A stretch of DNA of 64,000 bases from Microbacterium aurantiacum (GCF_021654035.1 NZ_JAJPDW010000004.1:62001-126000); one strand, 5' to 3'. Numbered from the stretch's first letter, positions 1 to 8,776 are shown. Notes: generated from the letters alone by a model not told the origin. Translations and numbers: made by a program.

Positions 1-433
1 GGTTGTGCGCGATGGAGGCCGCTTCCGCCTCGGCGGCGTACCCGCCCTGCGCCTCGAAACGCTCGGTGAGCGATCCGTAGCTCTTCATCGCCTTGGCCGC
101 GACGGCGGGGTCGTCATCGGCCATGGCGAGGGACGCCTCGTGCATTCCGAGCGCGAGCGTGCCGAGGCCACGCGCGTCGAGGATCCTCGTGCGCGCGAGC
201 ATCTCCGGATCCCCTGAGCGCGGGTCCTGAGGGAGGTAGCCCATCTCGCCGATGCGGTCGACCGATCCGCCGGCGGGGAGGAGGTCGCCGGCGAGAACCT
301 TCGTCAACGTGGTCTTGCCGGCGCCGTTGCGGCCGACCAGTCCGATCTTGTCGCCCCCGGAGACGCGGAAGGACACGTCCGACATGAGCACACGGGCGCC
401 CACGCGGATCTCGAGTTCGTGCACGGCGAGCAC
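1..433 (-). CDS. ABC-F family ATPase, N-terminal part (3' end outside window)
   Basis: Only the first 144 codons are present; the gene runs off the left edge. The product begins with an ABC ATP-binding domain with Walker A GRNGAGKTT at residues 34-42 and a following GYLPQDPRSGD stretch typical of ABC-F proteins of high-GC Gram-positives. There is no membrane segment. ABC-F proteins are soluble twin-ATPase proteins that act on the ribosome (translation factors or ribosome protection). The GTG at 433 is preferred because homologues are known to begin close to this LAVHELEIRVG sequence. The second ATPase domain and linker cannot be seen, so the ABC-F subtype is not assignable. It is transcribed away from bioY. 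Confidence 0.85.
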   Translation of the reverse strand, partial: MLAVHELEIRVGARVLMSDVSFRVSGGDKIGLVGRNGAGKTTLTKVLAGDLLPAGGSVDRIGEMGYLPQDPRSGDPEMLARTRILDARGLGTLALGMHEASLAMADDDPAVAAKAMKSYGSLTERFEAQGGYAAEAEAASIAHN

Positions 434-564
434 AGCGGAGGTCCGTTCGATCGAGGGTGGAGGATGGCCGACGGCCAGCCGCCCAGTCTACCGCCTGACC
501 GCCCATACAAAGATTCCCTCGTTCCTCCGTCAGAACCCGACAGAGTCGCCGGGGCGCGTCGCCC

Positions 565-570
565 TAGAGT
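565..570 (+). promoter_or_regulatory. putative -10 element for bioY
   Basis: TAGAGT matches TANNNT and lies about 55 bases before the bioY start, giving a leader with the AAGGAG ribosome-binding site. No convincing -35 or biotin-repressor operator is recognisable in 434-626. Confidence 0.35.
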
Positions 571-626
571 GAGACGCGGGATGCCGCCACCGGCGCGGCG
601 CCCTCCCCTGACGCCGAAGGAGACCC

Positions 627-1262
627 ATGTCCTCGATCGCCGCCCCGCACCGCCGACGCGTCCTCGCCGATGCTCTCGGTCGTCCCGCAACCCGTTCCCG
701 CGCCTTCGCCGTGGATGTCGCCCTGGTCCTGTCCGGCGTGGCGCTCGTCGCGCTCCTCGCGAAGGTGTCCTTCTTCATCGGACCGATCCCGATCACCGGC
801 CAGACGCTCGGCGTCATCGTCGTCGGCGCCGCCCTCGGCGCCCGTCGCGGCGCCGCGGCGTTGACGTCCTACCTCCTGGTCGGCCTCGCGGGACTTCCCG
901 TCTTCGCCGGCCCGGTCGCCGGCCCGGCCTACGTCCTGTCGCCGTCCTTCGGGTTCATCGTCGGGTTCATTCCGGCCGCTTTCCTGGCCGGGTGGTTCGC
1001 CGAGCGCGCGTGGGACCGGAAGCCCTGGCTGGCGTTCGTGGGCTTCGTCGCGGCCAGCGTCGTCCCCTTCCTGGTCGGCGTCCCTTACATGGCGCTGATC
1101 CTCGGCACCGTGCTCGGCCAGCAGGTCACCGCGGCCTCCGTCCTCGCTGCGGGGGTCGTGCCCTTCATCCTGCCGGGCCTGATCAAGGCCGCCGCCGCGG
1201 CCGTCCTCGTGCCCCTCGCCTGGGTGGGCGTCCGCGCGGTCGACCGACGTCGCGACGCGTGA
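627..1262 (+). CDS. bioY: Biotin transporter substrate-binding subunit BioY
   Basis: A 211-residue very hydrophobic protein with about six membrane segments. It carries the BioY features FFIGPIPITGQTLGV near the first helices and PVAGPAYVLSPSFGFIVGF in the middle. BioY is the S component that binds biotin, either alone or with an energy-coupling factor (EcfA/EcfT) module. No ECF ATPase or biotin synthesis gene is adjacent, so the partner must be elsewhere or BioY may work alone. The ATG at 627 follows an AAGGAG site at suitable distance. The gene stands alone and ends in a strong hairpin shared with the convergent iron operon. Confidence 0.93.
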   Translation: MSSIAAPHRRRVLADALGRPATRSRAFAVDVALVLSGVALVALLAKVSFFIGPIPITGQTLGVIVVGAALGARRGAAALTSYLLVGLAGLPVFAGPVAGPAYVLSPSFGFIVGFIPAAFLAGWFAERAWDRKPWLAFVGFVAASVVPFLVGVPYMALILGTVLGQQVTAASVLAAGVVPFILPGLIKAAAAAVLVPLAWVGVRAVDRRRDA

Positions 1263-1272
1263 TCGTCTGACG

Positions 1273-1318
1273 ATACGAGGAGAGCCCCCGACCGTGCGGT
1301 CGGGGGCTCTCCTCGTAT
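1273..1318. terminator. bidirectional terminator hairpin between bioY and the iron operon
   Basis: A perfect 21-bp inverted repeat (1273-1293 and 1298-1318) with a 4-base GTGC loop lies between the convergent stops of bioY and the substrate-binding protein gene. The stem carries a GAGAGCCCCCGACC core. There is no long T run, as is usual in this GC range. Confidence 0.9.
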
Positions 1319-1331
1319 TGGACGGAGCCGG

Positions 1332-2354
1332 TCAGCCCTGCGCGACCGCCGTCGCCGCGGCGAGCTTCTCCGTCAGCGTGGGAAGGATCCACGGGAGGGT
1401 GAGCGGCGTGGGGGTGAGCGCGGACATCTCCTCGACGCCGACCAGGCCGGCCACCGCCCCCTGCGCCACGGCGGGCATGAGCTGGGCGGTGGACGAGCCG
1501 AGGAAGCCCTCGAGCGCCTCCTCGCTGTCCACGAAGGTCAGCACGACCTCGGAGTCCACCTGGTCGAGGTTCTCCGGGCTCACCGTGGTGTAGAACGTCG
1601 ACTCGCCTGTGTCGAGATCGGTGACGCTCGGCGGCGTGACGAAGCCGAGGTCCTCGAGGATCTCCACACGCGGGTCGGCGGGCAGGTACAGGTACCAGGT
1701 CCCCGCGGAATCGCTCGGCACCGAGATCGAGACGCCCTCGAACTCGGGGTGTGCGGCGGCGGCCGCGGCGACCTCCGCGTCGAGCGACTCCAGCACCTCG
1801 TCGGCCTCTGTCTCGAGTCCGAGCGCCTCCCCCGTGATGGTCACCACATCGCGCCACGGCGTCGTCCACGGAGCCTCGGGGTACGCGACGACCGGGATCC
1901 CCGCTGCGGTCACCGCGTCGAACTCCTCCTGGGTCAGACCGGAGTACGGGGCGATGAGCACGTCGGGGTCGGCGGCGAGCAGTTCCTCGACCTGGAGTTC
2001 GTACGCGGAGTTGTCCAGGATCACGGGAGTCTCGGCATCCATCTCCTCGAGCGCATCCTCGATCCACGGGGAGATCCGGGACTCGCCGCCGGAGTAGTCA
2101 TCCGAGGGGATGGCGACCGGCACGACGCCGAGGGCGAGCACGGCGTCCGTGGCACCCCACCCCCAGGTCGCGACCCGCTCCGGGGCGGACTCCAGGACGG
2201 CGTCGCCGAGCGCGGAGGGGATCGTCAGCGGGAAGGCGGCGCTGTCGCCGGCGGCGGGCGCAGAGGTGTCGGACTCCTCGGCGGCGGAGGCGCAGCCGGC
2301 GAGGGAGAGCGCCAGGGTGGCGGCGAGGGCGAGGACCGGGCGCAAGCGGGTCAT
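1332..2354 (-). CDS. Siderophore (Fe3+-chelate) ABC transporter substrate-binding lipoprotein
   Basis: A 340-residue lipoprotein: a short basic start, a hydrophobic stretch and a lipobox ending LSLAGC with Cys21 as the lipidation site. The mature part is a periplasmic-binding-protein type III fold of the FepB/FhuD/CeuE kind (two lobes, AADPDVLIAPYSGLTQEEFD, FYTTVSPENLDQVDSEVVLTF). It would capture ferric siderophore outside the membrane and pass it to the two permeases encoded upstream. It is the last gene of the five-gene operon, separated by 38 bases from the ATPase gene and with its own AAAGGAAA site before ATG 2354. The siderophore bound cannot be told from sequence. Confidence 0.92.
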   Translation of the reverse strand: MTRLRPVLALAATLALSLAGCASAAEESDTSAPAAGDSAAFPLTIPSALGDAVLESAPERVATWGWGATDAVLALGVVPVAIPSDDYSGGESRISPWIEDALEEMDAETPVILDNSAYELQVEELLAADPDVLIAPYSGLTQEEFDAVTAAGIPVVAYPEAPWTTPWRDVVTITGEALGLETEADEVLESLDAEVAAAAAAHPEFEGVSISVPSDSAGTWYLYLPADPRVEILEDLGFVTPPSVTDLDTGESTFYTTVSPENLDQVDSEVVLTFVDSEEALEGFLGSSTAQLMPAVAQGAVAGLVGVEEMSALTPTPLTLPWILPTLTEKLAAATAVAQG

Positions 2355-2392
2355 CGGGTTTCCTTTCTGATGGTGATCCACGGATGCCGGGA

Positions 2393-3232
2393 TCAGGCGG
2401 GGTCGGCGGTGACGTGCGCACCGCCGGGCACGGGGACGACGAGCGGAGTCGCCGTGAGCGGGTCGGGGATGACGAGGGCGTCGAGCGCGAACGCCTCGGC
2501 CACGACCTTCGCGGTGAGGACATCGACGGGCGCGCCCTGCGCGATGAGCCGTCCTCCCGCGAGGACCACGAGCTCGTCGGCGTAACGGGCAGCGAGGTTG
2601 AGGTCGTGGAGGACGGCGACGATGGTCGTGCCGCGGGTGGTGTTCAGCTCGCGCAGCAGATCGAGGACCTCGATCTGATGGCTGAGGTCGAGGAACGTCG
2701 TCGGCTCGTCCAGCAGCAGGATGCCCGGATCCTGGGCCAGCGCCATGGCGATCCACACGCGCTGCCGCTGACCGCCGGACAGGTCGCCGACCGGACGCGC
2801 CGCGAGCTCCGCGGTGCCGGTGCGCTGCAGGGCGTCGTCGACGACGGCCGAGTCCTCCGCGCTCCAGCGACGGAACAGCCCCCGATGCGGATGCCGCCCC
2901 CGCGACACCAGCTCGGCGACGGTGATCCCCTCCGGAGCGATCGGATGCTGAGGCAGGAGACCCACGGCACGCGCGTACGACGCGCGCGGGATCCGAGCCA
3001 CGTCCTCGCCGTCCAATTCCACCGCGCCGCCGAGCGGCGCCCGCAGGCGCGCGAGAGCTCCGAGCAGCGTCGACTTGCCGCACGCGTTGGCGCCGATGAT
3101 CATCGTGATCCGGCCGGGGGCCAGGTCCAGGTCCAACCCGTCGATGACGGTGCGCCCCGGATAGCCGGCGCGCAGCGCGCGCGCGGTCAGCCGTCGCTCC
3201 TCGACACGGGTGGTGCGGGCGGATGTCGTCAT
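2393..3232 (-). CDS. Siderophore ABC transporter ATP-binding protein (FepC-like)
   Basis: A 279-residue ATPase of the FepC/FhuC type. Walker A GANACGKST is at residues 47-55 (the ANACGKS form is characteristic of iron-chelate ATPases), signature LSGGQ at 151-155, Walker B ILLLDEP at 171-177, and an H-loop in VAVLHDLN. It energises import of ferric siderophore by the two permeases. The ATG at 3232 overlaps the permease stop (ATGA), indicating translational coupling. The open frame extends further upstream through the permease gene, but that part is out-of-frame shadow sequence. Confidence 0.95.
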   Translation of the reverse strand: MTTSARTTRVEERRLTARALRAGYPGRTVIDGLDLDLAPGRITMIIGANACGKSTLLGALARLRAPLGGAVELDGEDVARIPRASYARAVGLLPQHPIAPEGITVAELVSRGRHPHRGLFRRWSAEDSAVVDDALQRTGTAELAARPVGDLSGGQRQRVWIAMALAQDPGILLLDEPTTFLDLSHQIEVLDLLRELNTTRGTTIVAVLHDLNLAARYADELVVLAGGRLIAQGAPVDVLTAKVVAEAFALDALVIPDPLTATPLVVPVPGGAHVTADPA

Positions 3233-4242
3233 AGTGCGCGTCCCTTCGACGTCGCGAGCAACCAGAGCAGGAACACGGCGCCGAACGCCCCGGTGACCAC
3301 GCCCACCGGCATCGACACGTTCGGCAGCGCGTACTGCGCGACGAGGTCCGACAGCGCCAGCAGCGCCGCGCCGACCAGCGCACTCGGCGCGAGGGCGACC
3401 GATCCGTGGCCGGTGAGCGGCCGGGCGATCGCGGGCGCGCACAGCGCCACGAACGAGATGGGGCCCGCGAAGGCGCACGTCACCGCCGTCAGGATGACCG
3501 CGACGACGACGCCGGCGGTGCGGACCCGCCCCGGGTGTTCACCGAGACCCGTCGCCGTCTGCTCGCCGAGCATCAGGACGGGGAGGCGACGCGCCAGCGG
3601 GAGGAGCAGGGGCAGCACGAGCAGCCACACCGCGGCGAGGACGATCACCTGCCACCACGGCGTGCTGGCGAGGCTGCCGGTGAGCCAGACGAGGGCCGCC
3701 TGCGTCTGCTGCAGCTGCGCGCGGGTCATGAGGAAGCCGACGAGGGCCGCGCAGAAGAAGGACACCCCGATCCCGGCGAGGATGAGGCGATATCCCGCGG
3801 CGCGCCCCCGCGCCACGGCGAGGAGGAGGGCGGATGCCGCGAGCCCGCCGACGAGGGCGAAGGCGGCGAGCACGGGTCCCGTCAGGCCGAGGACGAGGAG
3901 GCAGAACACCGCGGCGAGCGTGCTCCCGCCGGAGATGCCCAGCAGGTCGGGACTCGCCAGCGGATTCCGCAAGAGGGCCTGGAGGAGCGCACCGGCGACT
4001 CCGAGGGCCGAACCGACCAGCAGCGCCATGGCCAGTCGCGGCAGGCGGGACTGCAGGACGACGTACTGCTCCACCGGCTCGCCGCCGCCGAGCAGGACGG
4101 CGAGCACCTGTCCGGGGCCGAGCGGATAGTCGCCGATCATGAGCGCCGCCGCGGCGGCGACGAGCGTGAGCGCACAGAGGGAGACGAGCACGATGCTCCA
4201 GCGACGCCGGGCGAGGCGACGGACGTCCGCGACGGCGATCAC
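3229..4242 (-). CDS. Iron-siderophore ABC transporter permease 2 (FecCD family)
   Basis: A 337-residue FecCD/BtuC-type permease with around ten membrane helices. Family marks visible are RLPRLAMALLVGSALGVAGA, RNPLASPDLLGISGG and CAFAGPISFVALCAPAIARP. It forms the membrane channel as a heterodimer with the upstream permease. The GTG at 4242 overlaps the preceding stop (GTGA) and gives the usual family length; the stop overlaps the ATPase start (ATGA). Confidence 0.95.
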   Translation of the reverse strand: MIAVADVRRLARRRWSIVLVSLCALTLVAAAAALMIGDYPLGPGQVLAVLLGGGEPVEQYVVLQSRLPRLAMALLVGSALGVAGALLQALLRNPLASPDLLGISGGSTLAAVFCLLVLGLTGPVLAAFALVGGLAASALLLAVARGRAAGYRLILAGIGVSFFCAALVGFLMTRAQLQQTQAALVWLTGSLASTPWWQVIVLAAVWLLVLPLLLPLARRLPVLMLGEQTATGLGEHPGRVRTAGVVVAVILTAVTCAFAGPISFVALCAPAIARPLTGHGSVALAPSALVGAALLALSDLVAQYALPNVSMPVGVVTGAFGAVFLLWLLATSKGRAL

Positions 4243-5261
4243 AGCGACACCCGCTCTCCGCGCACGACGAGCGCGATGAGCACCGGCGCGCCGATGATCG
4301 CGAGGACGACGCCGGCCTGGACTTCGCCGGGGGGCGCCGCGACCCGGCCGAGGACGTCGGCGACGAGCAGCAGCGTCGCCCCCACCGGCATCCCGATCCA
4401 CAGCAGCGCCGCGTAGCCGGCGCCGACGAGGAAGCGGAGGAGGTGGGGCACGACGAGGCCGAGGAAGACGAGCGGGCCGGCGATGGCCGTCGCTCCCCCG
4501 GCGAGGAGGACCGCCGCGAGGATGCCGATGGCGCGCGTGCGCGGAACACTGTGTCCGAGGCCGGTCGCCGTCTGCTCGCCGAGCGCGAGGAGGTCGAGGC
4601 CTCGCGCGGAGGCCAGAGCCAGGACGGCACCCACCGCGAGCGGGACGACGACCAGCGCGACCGTGTCCAGGCCACGGGCGGTGAGGGCGCCCACCGACCA
4701 GTAGCGGTACACGTCGAGGGCTGCGGACTGGGTGGTGAGGATGAGCAGCGTGATCGAGGTGAGCCCCGCGGTGACCGCGGCTCCCGTGAGGGCCAGCTTG
4801 GCCGGCGACGCGGCATCCGGTCCGCGGGAGCCGATGACGGCCACGAAGACCGCCGCGACCGCCGCGCCGGCGAACGCGAACCAGACGAAGCCTGCGGGCT
4901 GACGGATTCCCGCGAACGTGATGGCCGCGAGAACGCCGACGGATGCCCCGGCGTTGACGCCGAGGAGTCCCGGGTCGGCGAACGGGTTCCGCGTCAGACC
5001 CTGCATGGTCGTGCCCGCGAGCGCCAGCGCGGCACCCGCGAGGAGGCCGATGAGGGTGCGGGGCACCCGCTGGGTGAGGACCACGACGTGGTCGTTGAGG
5101 CTCGGGTCGTAGGCGAGGAGCGCGTCGACGACGACGGCGGGCGCGATCGGCCGCGCGCCGACGGCGAGGCTCAGGACGATGGCGGCCAGCGTCAGCGCCG
5201 CCGCCCCGACGGCCGTGACGGCGATGCGACGTTGCCCCGCCGACCGCGGGGCGCGGGTCAT
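4239..5261 (-). CDS. Iron-siderophore ABC transporter permease 1 (FecCD family)
   Basis: A 340-residue FecCD-family permease with roughly ten helices. Typical segments are QRVPRTLIGLLAGAALALAGTTMQGLTRNPFADPGLLG and GPLVFLGLVVPHLLR (given here only as landmarks near residues 64-100 and 258-275). It pairs with permease 2 as the FepD/FepG-type heterodimer. The ATG at 5261 overlaps the stop of the siderophore-interacting protein gene (ATGA) and its own stop overlaps the GTG of permease 2. Confidence 0.94.
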   Translation of the reverse strand: MTRAPRSAGQRRIAVTAVGAAALTLAAIVLSLAVGARPIAPAVVVDALLAYDPSLNDHVVVLTQRVPRTLIGLLAGAALALAGTTMQGLTRNPFADPGLLGVNAGASVGVLAAITFAGIRQPAGFVWFAFAGAAVAAVFVAVIGSRGPDAASPAKLALTGAAVTAGLTSITLLILTTQSAALDVYRYWSVGALTARGLDTVALVVVPLAVGAVLALASARGLDLLALGEQTATGLGHSVPRTRAIGILAAVLLAGGATAIAGPLVFLGLVVPHLLRFLVGAGYAALLWIGMPVGATLLLVADVLGRVAAPPGEVQAGVVLAIIGAPVLIALVVRGERVSL

Positions 5262-6187
5262 CCCGTGCGCTCTGACTGTCCGAGGCGCCAGTAGCCCATG
5301 AAGGCGACGCGCTTGCGGTCCACGCCGCACTCCGACACCAGCAGACGACGCGCGGTCTTGACCATCGCGGCCTCGCCGGCGATCCAGGCGTAGAACTCGC
5401 CTTCGCCGTCGAGCGGGGAGTCCCACAGCAGCTCCGCGTCGACGTCGACATCGGCGAGCGCCTGCGGTCGGGGCGCGGAGGCGCGAGCGAGCAGATCGGA
5501 CGATACCCCCGTCCATGCCCGCAGCGCGACGAGAAGGCCGGATCCGTGCTCTGCCCCGTCCCGCGCGATCCAGTGGACGCGCGTACCCGCGCCGACGACG
5601 AGGTCCTGCGCGTCCGCCGCGGTCGGCACCTCCAGGAAGGCCTCGGCCGTGCATCCCGCGGGAAGCGCCTCGAGGATGCCGCTGATCGCGGGCACCGCCG
5701 TCTCGTCACCGGCAAGCAGCACGCGCCTCGCCGTCCCGGGGTGCCAATCGAGGCCCGCGCGCGAGTGCGGGCTACGCTCGTCGGGCCCGACGACGATCAG
5801 GGGGTCGCCGACCGTGGCGACGCCGACCCATGCCCCGGCCGGGCCGGGGTCCTCGTGGACGACGAAGTCGATCTCCAGGACCCGCCGGACCGGGTCGATC
5901 CGCCGGACGGTGTACGTCCGGAACGGGTTCCGCGACGCGTCGGGGAGTGCGCGCCAGCGGTCGTACCAGTCGCCGGCGCCCTCGTCCTGGCCGACGTCGG
6001 CGAAGGCGCCGCGCGCGTCGGGGAAGAGGATCTTCACGCGCTGGTCGAGCCCCGCGGTCCCGAAGTGCTCCAGGTCGTCGCCCGTGAGCCGCACACGCGC
6101 GAAATGCGGCGAGAGCCGTTGGACTCCGGCGACCTGCAGGATGTACGGGCGGTACGCGGGTCGGACCTCGGTAGCGATGGCGGGCAC
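5258..6187 (-). CDS. Siderophore-interacting protein (ViuB-like FAD/NAD(P)H ferric-siderophore reductase)
   Basis: A 309-residue cytoplasmic flavoprotein of the SIP family. RTYTVRR at 90-96 is the FAD-binding motif of the ferredoxin-reductase-like barrel, and GDETAVPAI at 160-168 begins the NAD(P)H-binding half; the C-terminal AGEAAMVKTARRLL and GVDRKRVAFMGYWRLG segments are family typical. It would release iron inside the cell by reducing the imported ferric siderophore. It is the first gene of the operon. The GTG at 6187 has no ribosome-binding site but sits six bases after a TACCCT -10, so a leaderless start under iron control is likely. Confidence 0.93.
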   Translation of the reverse strand: MPAIATEVRPAYRPYILQVAGVQRLSPHFARVRLTGDDLEHFGTAGLDQRVKILFPDARGAFADVGQDEGAGDWYDRWRALPDASRNPFRTYTVRRIDPVRRVLEIDFVVHEDPGPAGAWVGVATVGDPLIVVGPDERSPHSRAGLDWHPGTARRVLLAGDETAVPAISGILEALPAGCTAEAFLEVPTAADAQDLVVGAGTRVHWIARDGAEHGSGLLVALRAWTGVSSDLLARASAPRPQALADVDVDAELLWDSPLDGEGEFYAWIAGEAAMVKTARRLLVSECGVDRKRVAFMGYWRLGQSERTG

Positions 6188-6191
6188 GAAG

Positions 6192-6210
6192 TTAGGGTAG
6201 CCTCACCTTC
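6192..6210. promoter_or_regulatory. IdeR/DtxR-like iron box over a leaderless promoter
   Basis: TTAGGGTAGCCTCACCTTC agrees with the known DtxR/IdeR consensus TTAGGTTAGGCTAACCTAA at 14 of 19 positions. On the minus strand the box contains TACCCT (6194-6199), exactly six bases before the GTG of the first iron gene; TTGGCC at 6218-6223 is a candidate -35 with an 18-base spacer. Iron-loaded repressor would therefore cover the -10 and shut the operon off. Confidence 0.8.
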
Positions 6211-6242
6211 CCCGAATGGCCAAACGCGCGGTAACGCCCTGC

Positions 6243-7619
6243 TCACGTCGCCACGGTCGCCGCGCGCACCTCCGCTCCATGTCCGAGGCGGAGTCCGGGC
6301 ACCAGAGCCGCGAGGGCCACGATCGTCCCGAGCGCGAAGACCCAGGTGAAGGCGAGGATGCCGCCACCGAGGGCCGTGTAGACGAGTCCCACCGCGGCGA
6401 TGGTGGTCGCCGCGCCGACGGCGTCCGAGATGGAGAGGGCGGCGGAGTTGAAGCCCTGGTTCTGCGTCGTCGAGTAGGCCAGGGTGAGAACCGTCAGGCG
6501 CGGGTACATCAGCCCCATCCCGGCACCCGAGAGCCCCCATCCGGCGATGAGGATCCCCGGATGGGCGTGCGTCACCGCGACCAAGCCGACGATCGCCATC
6601 GACGAGGCAAGGAACGCGACTCCGATGAGGGTGATGCGCCGGTTCCCCAGCCGATCGCCCACGCGCCCCTGCACCTCGGCGGCCGCCGCCCAGGCCAGCG
6701 CCGCCGCGGTCAGCCCGAGCCCCGCCCAGGTCGCGCTGAAGCCGTACTCGTCGATGAGCAGATAGGGCACGTAGATCTCGGCGCCGAAGAGAGCGCCGGC
6801 GATGACGCCGCGCATGAGGATGACGCTGGGCAGGCCCCGGCGCGCGCAGAGGGCACCCGACGGCAGCAGCGGCCGGACCGTCACCGCGATCGCGATCACC
6901 GCCACGACGATGATCGGGATCCGCGCAGGACCCGCCTCGCCCGCGAGGCTCAGGGCCACGGCGGAGACCGCCAGCGCCGTGGCCCACGCCAGCCGGCGTC
7001 CCACGTCGGTCGCACCGCGCTCGGGCGCGTCCAACGGGAGCCCGCGGAGTCGTGCGACGACGACGGCGAAGGCCGACAGCGTCAGCGCTGCCACGCCCAG
7101 GAAGACCCAGCGCCAGTGGAAGAACTCGGCGACGGCGCCGGCGAGCAGCGGACCGACCAGCGAGGGGATCACCCAGGCCGCCGAGAACGCCGCGAACACC
7201 CGCCCGTGCACCATCGCCGGGTACACGCGAGCCACCACGACGTACAGCGACACCGTCTGCCCACCCGTCCCGAGCCCCTGGATGAGACGGCCGATCACCA
7301 CCCACTCCATGCTCGAGGCCGCGCCGGCGACGACGAGGCCGAGGACGAAGAGCAGCACCGAGGTGGACAGCGGAGCCAGCACTCCCCCGCGGTCGCACCA
7401 GGCACCGGCGGCGACCATGCCGATCACGCTGGTGGCGACGGTGGCCGAGAAGGCCACGGCGTACAGCGCCTCGCCGTCGAGATCGGCACTGACCAGGGGC
7501 ATGACGGTCGTGACGGCCAACGCCTGCGTCGCGGCCAGGAAGATCATCGCGACCGCTCCGAGGGTGACCCAGAGGTACTCCCCGCTCCAGATACCGGTGG
7601 AACGGGAAGAGGAGCTCAT
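6243..7619 (-). CDS. MFS transporter
   Basis: A 458-residue major facilitator with about twelve to fourteen membrane helices. MFS marks visible are the D-rich loop after helix 2 (GAWCDRGGVLAP) and RLIQGLGTGGQTVSL, like the motif of drug:H+ antiporters. The ATG at 7619 overlaps the stop of the PLP enzyme gene (ATGA), so the two are translationally coupled and probably functionally linked; export of an amino-acid-derived product is one guess. The substrate cannot be inferred. It ends 50 bases before the iron box, so the iron operon lies directly downstream but has its own promoter. Confidence 0.88.
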   Translation of the reverse strand: MSSSSRSTGIWSGEYLWVTLGAVAMIFLAATQALAVTTVMPLVSADLDGEALYAVAFSATVATSVIGMVAAGAWCDRGGVLAPLSTSVLLFVLGLVVAGAASSMEWVVIGRLIQGLGTGGQTVSLYVVVARVYPAMVHGRVFAAFSAAWVIPSLVGPLLAGAVAEFFHWRWVFLGVAALTLSAFAVVVARLRGLPLDAPERGATDVGRRLAWATALAVSAVALSLAGEAGPARIPIIVVAVIAIAVTVRPLLPSGALCARRGLPSVILMRGVIAGALFGAEIYVPYLLIDEYGFSATWAGLGLTAAALAWAAAAEVQGRVGDRLGNRRITLIGVAFLASSMAIVGLVAVTHAHPGILIAGWGLSGAGMGLMYPRLTVLTLAYSTTQNQGFNSAALSISDAVGAATTIAAVGLVYTALGGGILAFTWVFALGTIVALAALVPGLRLGHGAEVRAATVAT

Positions 7620-8776
7620 CGCCTCGCCAGTGTACCCACCCTCTCGACGGCCTCGGCGAGGATCTCGGGCGCGCATCCGATGTTGATGCGCACGTGTCCG
7701 CGCCCCTCGGCCCCGAACAGCGGCCCGTGATGGAGCGCCACACGCGCATCGCGGCGGATCCGGGTCGCGGGGTTGTCGCCCCAGCCGTAGGCGGAGACGT
7801 CGACCCACGCCAGATACCCGGCGTCGGGTTCGAGGTACCGCGCATCCGGGAGGTGCGTCGCCAGGAGATCGGTCAGCAGCCGACGCTGGTCGTCCAGCGC
7901 CACGAGCAGCGAGTCGAGCCACGGGTCGCTCTCGGGCGACATCGCCGCGACACCGGCCAGGGCCCCGACCAGACCCGTGCGCCAGCCGACCTCGGGGGGC
8001 AGCGCGCGCAGCAGCGAACGCTGCGGCTCCGCGCCGCCGATCATGAGGGCGCACTTGAGCCCCGCGAGGTTGAACGTCTTGCTCGCGCTGGTCACGCAGT
8101 AGCCGACGGATGCCGCCTCCTCCGAGACGGACAGGAACGGCGTGAACCGCGCCGGCGCGTGCGTGAGGGGTGCGTGGATCTCATCGCTGATGACGGCCAC
8201 GCCGTGGCGGGCGGCGAGCGACGCCAGCGCGGCGAGATCGTCGCGGGAATGGACCGTCCCGGTGGGGTTCTGGGGATTGCACAGGAGGACGGCGCGTGCG
8301 CCCTCCTCGAGCGCGCGGCCGACACCGTCGAGATCGATCCGCCACCCCTGGTCCGACACCGCGAGCGGTACGCGCTCGACGACACCTCCCGCCTCCTCCA
8401 CGCAGTCGTAGAAGGGCGGGTAGACCGGCGGCATCACCACGACGCGCGCCCCCGGCGCGATGACACGGCGGAGGATCTCCACGACCCCCATCATCACGTC
8501 GCAGGTCGACGAAACGGATGCCGGGTCCACGGTCCATCCGAAGCGTCGTCGGGCGAATCCCGAGAACGCGTCGCCCAGTCCCGGATCAGGCGGGGTGTAT
8601 CCCGTGTCGCCGAGCAGCACCGCGCGCGTGAGCGCGTCGGTGATCGCGGGCGCGAGCGGATAGTCGGTCTCGGCGACGAACAGCGGCAGGACGTCGTCGG
8701 GGTAGCTGCGCCACTTCGTGCTCGTGCGCTGCCGCAACCGGTCGAGGGGAAGTGCCTGCAGCGGGAGGACGCTCAT
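7616..8776 (-). CDS. MalY/PatB-like PLP-dependent C-S lyase or aminotransferase
   Basis: A 386-residue fold-type I PLP enzyme. NPQNPTG at 167-173, SDEIHAPL at 197-204 and the Schiff-base lysine in SASKTFN (Lys233) are the class I/II aminotransferase landmarks, and the SKTFNLAGLK form with SDEIH is typical of MalY/PatB cystathionine beta-lyases. Likely reaction: beta-elimination of cystathionine or a cysteine conjugate to pyruvate, ammonia and a thiol; plain aminotransferase activity is the alternative. A TAGGCT -10 six bases before ATG 8776 indicates leaderless transcription. It is coupled to the MFS gene behind it. Confidence 0.88.
   Translation of the reverse strand: MSVLPLQALPLDRLRQRTSTKWRSYPDDVLPLFVAETDYPLAPAITDALTRAVLLGDTGYTPPDPGLGDAFSGFARRRFGWTVDPASVSSTCDVMMGVVEILRRVIAPGARVVVMPPVYPPFYDCVEEAGGVVERVPLAVSDQGWRIDLDGVGRALEEGARAVLLCNPQNPTGTVHSRDDLAALASLAARHGVAVISDEIHAPLTHAPARFTPFLSVSEEAASVGYCVTSASKTFNLAGLKCALMIGGAEPQRSLLRALPPEVGWRTGLVGALAGVAAMSPESDPWLDSLLVALDDQRRLLTDLLATHLPDARYLEPDAGYLAWVDVSAYGWGDNPATRIRRDARVALHHGPLFGAEGRGHVRINIGCAPEILAEAVERVGTLARR

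Noticed and set aside
1332-3383. Apparent fusion of an unknown 340-residue region with the siderophore-binding protein
   Set aside because: The frame is open by chance upstream; a lipoprotein signal and an AAAGGAAA site mark the true start at 2354.
2384-4129. Very long open frames opposite the iron transport genes, and similar long frames opposite suf, tkt, uvr and other genes
   Set aside because: They are arginine/glycine/proline-rich or otherwise low-complexity translations produced by the GC-rich third positions of real genes, with no domain and no start signals.
3229-5715. Apparent 828-residue protein ending in a permease
   Set aside because: Only the last 337 residues are a permease; the rest is shadow of the other permease and the siderophore-interacting gene. 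GTG 4242 with the GTGA overlap is the start.
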